Shown here: one piece after another, positions 28,024-34,828 of the stretch
Layout of the letters: each line of letters opens with the position of its first letter
Position numbering within the stretch: the first letter of the stretch is position 1
Origin: Streptomyces zhihengii
GTDB taxonomy: Bacteria; Actinomycetota; Actinomycetes; Streptomycetales; Streptomycetaceae
Direction of reading: 5' to 3'
Assembly (NCBI RefSeq): GCF_016919245.1
Contig: NZ_JAFEJA010000002.1
Span: forward strand, 932,501-996,500
DNA length: 64,000 bases
Position numbers and translations under genes: made by a program
The notes under the pieces: generated by a model
Database searches by the model: none
What the model was told of the DNA's origin: nothing
Seen by the model: the letters and a program-made list of their open reading frames with translations, nothing else

Positions 28024-28829
28024 GCCGCCGGCCTCTCCCTCTCCTGCTGCTGGGCGCGGGTGACCTCGTCGCGCAACAGGCTCCAGATCCGGTGGCGGTG
28101 ATGCGCGAACTCGGGCCGTGAGCGCGGGTCCTCGTCCGGCGACGCCTCGCCGAGGTCGATCGGCACCACCTCCTTGATGCGGCCGGGCCGCGAGGTGAGC
28201 ACCGCGACGCGCTGCCCGAGGCGCACCGCCTCGTCGATGCCGTGAGTGATGAACACGACGGTCTTGCCGGTGCGCCGCCAGATCCGCAGCAGCTCGTCCT
28301 GGAGCGACTCCCTGGTCTGGGCGTCGAGCGCGGCGAACGGCTCGTCCATCAGCAGGACGTCGGGGTCGTAGGCGAGGCTGCGGGCGATGGCGACGCGCTG
28401 GCGCATACCGCCGGACAGCTCGTGCGGATGCCGGTCCTCGAAGCCGGTGAGCCCCACCAGGGCCAGGTGGTCCCGTGCCCGGCCGGCCCGTTCCCGGCGC
28501 GGCACGCCGGTGGCCTCCAGGCCGAACTCCACATTGCCCTGCGCGGTGCGCCACGGCAGCAGCGCGTACTGCTGGAAGACGATGCCCCGGTCGAGACCCG
28601 GGCCGCGCACCGGCCTGCCGTCGAGCAGGATCTCGCCCGTCGTCGGCCGCGAGAGCCCGCCCAGCAGGTCGAGCAGGGTCGACTTGCCGCATCCGCTGGG
28701 GCCCACCACGACGGTGAACTCCCCGGCGGGGATGTCGAGGTCGATGCCGTCGAGCGCCACCGTGCCCGGCCCCCGGCCCCGGCCCGGGAACGTCTTGCCG
28801 ACGCCCCGGAAACTGATCTTCGCGGTCAT
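28020..28829 (-). CDS. ABC transporter ATPase, SsuB/TauB type
   Basis: A 269-residue ATP-binding subunit. Walker A is GPSGCGKST (residues 43-51), the signature is ELSGGMRQR and Walker B is VLLMDEPFAALD. It energises sulfonate-type import with the neighbouring permease and lipoprotein. The start lies two bases after the binding-protein stop codon. The spacing confirms one operon. Confidence 0.94.
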   Translation of the reverse strand: MTAKISFRGVGKTFPGRGRGPGTVALDGIDLDIPAGEFTVVVGPSGCGKSTLLDLLGGLSRPTTGEILLDGRPVRGPGLDRGIVFQQYALLPWRTAQGNVEFGLEATGVPRRERAGRARDHLALVGLTGFEDRHPHELSGGMRQRVAIARSLAYDPDVLLMDEPFAALDAQTRESLQDELLRIWRRTGKTVVFITHGIDEAVRLGQRVAVLTSRPGRIKEVVPIDLGEASPDEDPRSRPEFAHHRHRIWSLLRDEVTRAQQQERERPAA

Positions 28830-28831
28830 GG

Positions 28832-29854
28832 TCAGCCCTTCCTCGCGGCGCCGGCGCCGCCGTTGAACTCGTTGGTCCAGAGCTTCTTCAGGTCCACCGA
28901 GCCCCGCTCGATGTCGCCCCGCTCGGTGAGCCAGTCCGACCACACGGACAGCTCCCGTTCGTCGATCCGGCCGCCGGGAGCCGACACCCCGTAGGACCGC
29001 CAGTAGCGGAGCGCGTCCGTGCTCTCGTTGCGCTTCCGCCGGCGCACGACCTCGGTCATCCGCGCCACCACCTCGTCGCGCGGTGTGGCCCGCGACCAGT
29101 CCAGCGCCCGCCCCACCCCGGTGACGAAGGTGCGCACCGTCTCCGGGTTCTGCCGGATGAACCGCTCGGTGAGCACATACGTCCCGGCGCTGAAGGCGCC
29201 GCGCAGGTCGAAGTCGCTGAACAGCTTGCGGACGCCGCCGGTCTCCAGCGCCTTGTCGCGCAGGATGCCGCCGAGCACGGCCACGTCGATCTGCCCCCGG
29301 CGCAGCGTCTGTTCGGTGTTCACCGGCGGCACGACGATGCGTTCCACCTTCTGCGCCTCGGCGCGGCTCAGCCCGTGCTCGCGGAGGTAGATGTCGAGCA
29401 TCGCCTCGCTGTGGGCGCCGAGGGTGTTCATCCCGACCTTGCGGCCGATCAGATCGCGCGGGGTGCGCACGGGGCTGTCCTCGGTGACGTAGTAGCCGCT
29501 GTACGCGGCCTCGTCGGAGCCGTAGTAGCTGATGACGGCTCTGACGGGCGCGTCGCGGGAGGCGAGTTTGACGATGGCGCCGTTGAACGCGCCGCCGAAG
29601 TCGATCTGGCCCGAGGCCGCGGACTGGATGTCCTGCGGCCCGCTGATGGTGTTGCCGACCCAGTCGAGCTTCACGTCCTCCAGGTAGCCGAGCTCGGCGG
29701 CGAGTTCGGCCGGGGTGACCTGCCCGGCCCAGCCCTGGTAGCGCAGCTTCCCGGTGTTCCGCACCCCGCTGCCGCTCGCCGTGCCGCAGCCGGCGGCCGC
29801 GAGCGCGGACAGTCCGGTGAACGCGAGAAATGTGCGTCGTGATGTGGTGTGCAC
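28832..29854 (-). CDS. Tat-exported lipoprotein, sulfonate/nitrate-type solute-binding protein
   Basis: A 340-residue binding protein of the SsuA/NMT1 type. The N-terminus combines a Tat motif (SRRTFLAFTG) with a lipobox LAAAGC, so it is probably folded in the cytoplasm and then anchored outside. The body has DLIGRKVGMNTLGAHSEAML and QIDVAVLGG, typical of this class. GTG at 29854 follows AAAGGA. Upstream ATG choices would add low-complexity residues before the signal and are rejected. It is the first structural gene after the Cys-containing leader ORF. Confidence 0.92.
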   Translation of the reverse strand: MHTTSRRTFLAFTGLSALAAAGCGTASGSGVRNTGKLRYQGWAGQVTPAELAAELGYLEDVKLDWVGNTISGPQDIQSAASGQIDFGGAFNGAIVKLASRDAPVRAVISYYGSDEAAYSGYYVTEDSPVRTPRDLIGRKVGMNTLGAHSEAMLDIYLREHGLSRAEAQKVERIVVPPVNTEQTLRRGQIDVAVLGGILRDKALETGGVRKLFSDFDLRGAFSAGTYVLTERFIRQNPETVRTFVTGVGRALDWSRATPRDEVVARMTEVVRRRKRNESTDALRYWRSYGVSAPGGRIDERELSVWSDWLTERGDIERGSVDLKKLWTNEFNGGAGAARKG

Positions 29855-30402
29855 GTGGAATTCCTTTATTCGCTGCGCGGAGGGCAGGGGCGGAAAAGGC
29901 GTCGGAAATCGGCGGACGGAAAAGGGGGAATGCGCGCCCGGCGGTCCCGGCGCGGGACGCCGCGCCCGCCGCGCGGACACGGACGGTGCGGACGGCGGCC
30001 CGGCGCGGGGTGCGCCGCGAGGGACACGGGCGGGCGGCGGTCGAGGGAAGCCCGCCGGGCCGGCGGACACCGGCCGCGGGACGTCCCGCCGTCCGGCCGG
30101 CGGGACGGACCCGCCCTCGGCCCGCGTGCACCGCCCGCCCCGTGGACGGGGGGACCGTGGCGCCGCCTCGGGCTTCCGGCCGCGAGCCGTGAACAGTCGT
30201 GTGGCCAGGCCCGATACGGCCGGGAGCGCCGAACCGGGGCGGTGTGCGCGGAGGAGGGAGCGCCGGGGGCGGCGGCCGCGGTGACCCGGGAGCGGGCCGC
30301 CCGTACGAGCCGGGCCGCAAACGCGGAGCCGGGGGCGACGGAGGGAGTGCGTGGCCGTCGCCCGGCGGGCGTGTCCCGGCGGCTCAGCCGCTCAGGGGCG
30401 GC
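29855..30402 (-). other. 548-nt untranslated spacer between leader ORF and binding-protein gene
   Basis: No supported gene is present. The minus strand, which would be transcribed if the leader ORF and the transporter share an mRNA, is very GC-rich with many short inverted repeats. Long open frames on both strands are continuations of GC-biased frames without RBS or domains. A promoter for the transporter could lie inside; AT-richer DNA right before the GTG (29855-29890) is one place. Confidence 0.5.
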
Positions 30403-30403
30403 T
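30386..30403 (-). promoter_or_regulatory. hairpin overlapping the leader ORF stop codon
   Basis: AGCCGC and GCGGCT form a 6-bp stem with a six-base loop, starting at the last base of the leader stop codon on the minus strand. Additional GGCTGAGCC sequence follows and could extend or compete with it. Position suits an attenuator whose folding depends on ribosome progress. Confidence 0.4.
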
Positions 30404-30546
30404 CAGCGGCCGGCGGCACACAGCGCGCTGGCGAGGCGTCGCAGATCGACGTGCAGACGCGAAACGAGAATCTCGGCTTGACTCACGCTCAAGAGACTGG
30501 CAGCGAATTCCCGGTGCGTCAATATCGCAGGTAAAACGTCTCGCAT
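30403..30546 (-). CDS. putative Cys-containing leader peptide of the sulfur operon
   Basis: A 47-codon ORF missed by normal length filters. It ends in L-V-S-R-L-H-V-D-L-R-R-L-A-S-A-L-C followed by AAGR and stop. This matches the (S)-R-(R/L)-H-V-D-L-x-R-x-x-S-A-x-C signature of short 'putative leader peptides' that precede sulfur and cysteine assimilation genes in actinobacteria. A downstream sulfonate operon on the same strand supports the call. Codon 5 is TTA, the rare bldA-dependent codon. The start is uncertain: ATG 30546 lacks an RBS, and an internal GTG would give 27 residues. The conserved C-terminal part is the firm evidence. Confidence 0.75.
   Translation of the reverse strand: MRDVLPAILTHREFAASLLSVSQAEILVSRLHVDLRRLASALCAAGR
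30477..30493. promoter_or_regulatory. inverted repeat CTTGA-N7-TCAAG
   Basis: A perfect 5-bp inverted repeat with a 7-base centre lies inside the leader ORF, in an AT-richer island (30460-30590) between the divergent leader and glycosidase genes. It could be an operator, but no regulator is encoded adjacent. Confidence 0.3.
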
Positions 30547-30794
30547 CGTGAATTGTTGCAGATTTCTTGCGCCACCTTTCACTGCGTCAGCAGACGGAAC
30601 CGGGGCCCCTCACCGGCGTGGTGACCGGGCCCCCGCGGCCCGGTCCGCGCAAGATGCCAGGACGTCCATGGTCCCGACAGCCCCCGTTCCCCTCCGTGTT
30701 CCCCCCGCCCTCTGGTGCGTGCGCCCCCGCACCGGGATGCTGTCCGCCGACAGCGCTTACCACGAGCTCGACCAGCCGTATTCCGGGAGTAGTT

Positions 30795-33700
30795 GTGGGC
30801 CTTGGCAGAGCAAGACACACCGTCGTGCTGCTCGCGACCGTGACCGCCCTCGCGGTGGGCGCCGCCGCGCCGGCCGCCGCCGCCACACCCGATCCGCCGC
30901 CCCGGGAGAGCGCGGAGATACTGCGGCCGATCGCCCCGCCGCCCGCCACCGGCCCGGGGACCGGCTCCGCGGCGGTCGTCGACGGGACGGGCATCGAGAC
31001 CGCCCGCAGCGCACGGCCCGTCGCGCCCGGCGTACGGCTCACCTCCTACGACCGCCTCGAAGCCGCCAAGTGGCTGCGCGTCGACGAACTCTCCGTCGAC
31101 CTCGGCGGCGACGTCGCCACCGACTACCTGTCGTCCGGGAAGGTCGCCGACCGGCAGAGCGTCAGCGACCTCGCGGCCCGCCACGACGCGGGCGAGGGGC
31201 GGCGCACGGTCGCGGCGATCAACGCCGACTTCTTCGACATCAACCAGACCGGCGCACCGCTCGGCGCCGGCATCCGCGACGGCGAGCTCACCCACTCGCC
31301 GGGCTACGGCACCCACCGGGCCGTCGGCATCGGGCCGGGCGGCGCAGGGCGCGTGCTGGAGCTGTACTTCGAGGGCACCCTCACGCTCCCCTCCGGCCCC
31401 CACCCCCTCGGCGCCTACAACGCCGCGAACGTGCCCGCCGGCGGCATCGGCGCCTACACCTCGGCCTGGGGCGAGGCCGACCGCGCCCTCACCGTCGACG
31501 CCGCCTCGCCCGTCGCCGAGGCCGAGGTCCGCGACGGCCGGGTCGTCGCCGTCCACGACCGGCCCGGCACCGGCGCCGTCGCCGACGGCACCACCGTGCT
31601 CGTCGGCCGGGAGGCGGGCGCCGCCGCGCTCGCCGCGCTGGCCCCCGGGGACCCGGTCTCCCTCGCCTACCGGCCGCGCACCGACAGCGGCCCGGTGCCC
31701 CGCACGGCGGTCGGCGGACGCGAACTCCTCGTCGTCGACGGCGTGGCCCAGGACCACGAGGGCGAGGGCAACAACGCCACCGCGCCCCGCACCGCCGTCG
31801 GCTTCTCGGCGGACGGCCGCCGGATGCACGTCATCACCGTCGACGGCCGGCAGGCCGACAGCGGCGGCGTCACCCTCACCGAACTCGGCCTGATGATGCA
31901 GAAGGCCGGCGCGCACAACGCGCTCAACCTCGACGGCGGGGGCTCCTCCACGCTCGTCGCCCGCGAACCGGGCAGCGACGCCCTCCTCGTCGAGAACAGC
32001 CCCTCCGACGGCAGCGAACGCACCGTGCCCAACGGTCTCGCCCTCACCGTCCCGGACGGCAGCGGCCGGCTGCGCGGCTTCTGGGTCGAGACCGCGACGC
32101 CCGCCGCCACCGCGCCGACCGGCGACCCCGTGCTCGGCGGGCACCCCGACCGGGTGTTCCCCGGCCTCACCCGCCGGCTGACCGCCGCCGGCTTCGACGA
32201 GACCTACGGCCCCGCCGCCGGCACGCCCCGCTGGCACACCCGGGCCGCCTCCGTCGGGCGGGTCGACGGCGACGGCGTCTTCCACGCCCGCCGCACCGGC
32301 ACCACCGAGGCCGTCGCCGAGCGCGGCGCCGCCCGCGGCACCCTCCGCCTGTCCGTGCTCGGCGAACTCGACCGGATCGAACCGACCGTGCGCCGTGTCG
32401 CGCTCGGCGACTCCTCCGCCACCGGCACCTTCGGCGTCCTCGGCCACGACGCCCAGGGCAACAGCGCGCCCGTGGAGCCCGGGGACGTCACCCTCGACTA
32501 CGACCGCGCCCTGTTCGACATCCGCCCCGACGGGCGCGGCTCCTTCTCCGTCCTCGCCCGCACCGGCGGGCGCAGTGCCGGGCCGGTCACCGTGCGGGCC
32601 GGCGGCGAGACCACCGTCGTCGGTGTGACCGTCGGCCTCGCCGAGCAGGACGTGGCCGGCTTCGAAGACGCCGCCGCCTGGCGCTTCAGCCAGGCCCGCG
32701 CGAGCGGCTCGCTGGCCGCGACACCCGACGGGCACGAGGGCACCGGCCTCGAACTGACCTACGACTTCACCCAGTCCACCGGCACCCGCGCCGCCTACGC
32801 CGCCCCGCCGCAGCCCGTCGCCGTCCCCGGGCAGCCGCAGTCCTTCGCCCTGTGGATCAAGGGCGACGGCAACGGCGCCTGGCCCACCCTCCACCTCAAG
32901 GACGCCGCGGGCTCCGACCACCTGCTGCGCGGGCCGTACATCACCTGGACCGGCTGGCAGCAGGTCACCTTCCCCGTCCCGGCGGGCGCGGCGACCCCGC
33001 TGTCGGTGTTCCGCTTCTACCTCGCGGAGACGGCGGCCAACCGGCAGTACACCGGACGCATCGTCATCGACGGCCTGACCGCCCAGGTCCCGCCCGGTAT
33101 CGACCTGCCCGCCCCGCCCAGGGTCACCGACCCGCTGATCGACCCCGCCGCCGTCACCGGCGCCCGGGACTGGCGCTTCGCCGTGATGTCGGACGCCCAG
33201 TTCGTCGCCCGCGACCCGGACAGCGCGCTGGTGCGCCAGGCGCGCCGCACCCTGCGCGAGATCAGGGCCGCGGCGCCGGACTTCCTCGTCGTCAACGGGG
33301 ACCTCGTCGACGAGGGCGCCCCCGCCGACCTGGCCTTCGCCCGCCGCGTCCTCGAGGAGGAGCTCGGCGACGCCGTGCCCTGGTACTACGTGCCCGGCAA
33401 CCACGAGGTCATGGGCGGCCGGATCGGCGACTTCGTCACCGAGTTCGGCCCCGCGCAGCGCGTCTTCGACCACCGCGGCACCCGCTTCGTCACCCTCGAC
33501 ACCTCGTCGCTGAGCCTGCGCGGCGGCGGCATCGCCCAGATCAGGGAGCTGCGCGCCCAGCTCGACGCGGCCGCCGCCGACCCGGGGATCGGCTCGGTGA
33601 TGGTCGTCGAGCACGTGCCGCCGAGGGACCCGACCGTCCAGAAGGCGAGCCAGCTCGGCGATCGCAAGGAGGCCGCGCTGGTGGAGAACTGGCTGGCGGA

Positions 33701-34271
33701 GTTCCGCCGCTCGACGGGGAAGGGCGCGGGCCTGATCGGCAGCCATGTCGGCGTCTTCCACGCCTCCCATGTCGAGGGCGTCCCCTACCTCGTCAACGGC
33801 AACTCCGGGAAGAACCCGGCCGCGCCCGCCGACGAGGGCGGCTTCACCGGCTGGTCGATGGTGGGCGTCGACGAGGTCGACCCCGCCGAGCAGGCCGCCG
33901 CCCGCCGCGCGCCCTTCGGCCCCCAGCCGGACTGGGTCTCCGTCCAGACCAGGGCCCACACGGACTCGCTGCGCCTGGACGCCCCGCTCACCCTCGCCCC
34001 CGGCGCCACGGCCCCGGCCACCGCGACCGTACTCCAGGGCACCCGCGGCGTCCCCGCGGCCTGGCCGGTGAGCGTCGACTGGTCGGGTTCCCCCACCCTC
34101 CACATCGGCAGCCCCCGCGACGCCCGCACCCGCCACGCCGCCTCCTTCGACCCCGCGACGGGCCTCCTCACCGGCCTCCGCCGCGGCGCGATCACCCTCG
34201 CCGTCACCGTCAACGGCGTGACCACGACGACAGCCGTCGCCATCACCCGCACCACGGCCTCGGCGGCGTAG
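30795..34271 (+). CDS. secreted phosphodiester glycosidase / metallophosphoesterase fusion
   Basis: A large secreted protein of 1158 residues. A signal peptide (VVLLATVTALAVGAAAPAAA) is followed by an NAGPA-type phosphodiester glycosidase domain (~90-430; AINADFFD, NALNLDGGGSST, which are its hallmark strands). Ig-like and carbohydrate-binding-like beta regions follow (~430-780). Next comes a calcineurin-like phosphoesterase (~790-1060) with MSDAQF, NGDLVDE and PGNHEVMG metal-binding motifs. A final beta domain closes the protein. The glycosidase family removes GlcNAc or other sugars from phosphodiesters, and the second domain cleaves phosphoesters, so a cell-wall or extracellular phosphoglycan substrate is plausible. 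GTG at 30795 follows GGGAG. Confidence 0.88.
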   Translation: MGLGRARHTVVLLATVTALAVGAAAPAAAATPDPPPRESAEILRPIAPPPATGPGTGSAAVVDGTGIETARSARPVAPGVRLTSYDRLEAAKWLRVDELSVDLGGDVATDYLSSGKVADRQSVSDLAARHDAGEGRRTVAAINADFFDINQTGAPLGAGIRDGELTHSPGYGTHRAVGIGPGGAGRVLELYFEGTLTLPSGPHPLGAYNAANVPAGGIGAYTSAWGEADRALTVDAASPVAEAEVRDGRVVAVHDRPGTGAVADGTTVLVGREAGAAALAALAPGDPVSLAYRPRTDSGPVPRTAVGGRELLVVDGVAQDHEGEGNNATAPRTAVGFSADGRRMHVITVDGRQADSGGVTLTELGLMMQKAGAHNALNLDGGGSSTLVAREPGSDALLVENSPSDGSERTVPNGLALTVPDGSGRLRGFWVETATPAATAPTGDPVLGGHPDRVFPGLTRRLTAAGFDETYGPAAGTPRWHTRAASVGRVDGDGVFHARRTGTTEAVAERGAARGTLRLSVLGELDRIEPTVRRVALGDSSATGTFGVLGHDAQGNSAPVEPGDVTLDYDRALFDIRPDGRGSFSVLARTGGRSAGPVTVRAGGETTVVGVTVGLAEQDVAGFEDAAAWRFSQARASGSLAATPDGHEGTGLELTYDFTQSTGTRAAYAAPPQPVAVPGQPQSFALWIKGDGNGAWPTLHLKDAAGSDHLLRGPYITWTGWQQVTFPVPAGAATPLSVFRFYLAETAANRQYTGRIVIDGLTAQVPPGIDLPAPPRVTDPLIDPAAVTGARDWRFAVMSDAQFVARDPDSALVRQARRTLREIRAAAPDFLVVNGDLVDEGAPADLAFARRVLEEELGDAVPWYYVPGNHEVMGGRIGDFVTEFGPAQRVFDHRGTRFVTLDTSSLSLRGGGIAQIRELRAQLDAAAADPGIGSVMVVEHVPPRDPTVQKASQLGDRKEAALVENWLAEFRRSTGKGAGLIGSHVGVFHASHVEGVPYLVNGNSGKNPAAPADEGGFTGWSMVGVDEVDPAEQAAARRAPFGPQPDWVSVQTRAHTDSLRLDAPLTLAPGATAPATATVLQGTRGVPAAWPVSVDWSGSPTLHIGSPRDARTRHAASFDPATGLLTGLRRGAITLAVTVNGVTTTTAVAITRTTASAA

Positions 34272-34828
34272 CGCGCCGGGGGCGCGCGCCACCCGGGACC
34301 GTGCGCGGGCCCGGCCCCGGAGGCCGGGCCCGGTCCGGCCGCGGAGGGCCGGGCCGGACCACGGCGGGGTGCGCCGGGCACCGGTCGCGCGGGTGTCATC
34401 GGGTGCCGTCGGCATCGAGGACCGGCGCCGCCGGGCCGTGTCCCGGCCGGAGGCTCCCCGGCCGGGCCTCGGGGTCCGCTCGGGTGCGGCCCGAGCGGAA
34501 GCACCCCGCCGGCCCGGACCCGGGGGCGATACGGGTCCACCGGCCACCAGCCACCGGCCTCCGGAGCCGGGCTACGGCGCGGGATCCGAGGCGCCCTGGG
34601 ACGGGGCGGAGGCGGGGGCGAGGGCGGCGAGCCGCACCGCCGGTCGTGCCCCGGGGCCGCTCCGGACGTGCGGCTCCCGCCCGGCCCCCCGGTGACCGGA
34701 CCCGTCGGGGCGGGGTCACCGGGCCCGGGCCGACCCCCGCCGCGCGGCCCCCGGGCCGCCACCCGCCGTGCGGGAACGGCGGGGGCGCGGGAGCCTGGGA
34801 GCTGGATGTGGCGAGGAGGTGAGGGGAC
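34272..34828. other. 557-base intergenic region
   Basis: No supported gene. It holds the hairpin at 34307 and further GC-rich inverted repeats (for example around 34330-34365). The open frames over 34369-34719 on both strands are low-complexity Arg/Pro/Gly sequences without an RBS or homology that I recognise. Confidence 0.55.
34307..34331 (+). terminator. hairpin after the glycosidase gene
   Basis: GGGCCCGGCC and its complement form a 10-bp stem around CCGGA, 36 bases after the stop codon. A second GC-rich hairpin follows immediately. Confidence 0.6.

Noticed and set aside
28020..30320. A 766-codon minus-strand frame running from the ABC ATPase back through the binding-protein gene
   Set aside because: Only the last 269 codons are the real ATPase. 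The rest is the wrong frame of the lipoprotein gene and the GC-rich spacer. The ATG at 28829 has the correct family start.
29849..30481. A 210-codon plus-strand frame opposite the sulfur leader region
   Set aside because: It has no RBS, its composition is typical of a GC-biased shadow frame, and it runs antisense over the better supported leader ORF.
34369..34719. Open frames of 107-108 codons on both strands in the spacer before the PP2C gene
   Set aside because: They are Arg/Pro/Gly-rich low complexity, overlap each other antisense, have no RBS and show no domain.
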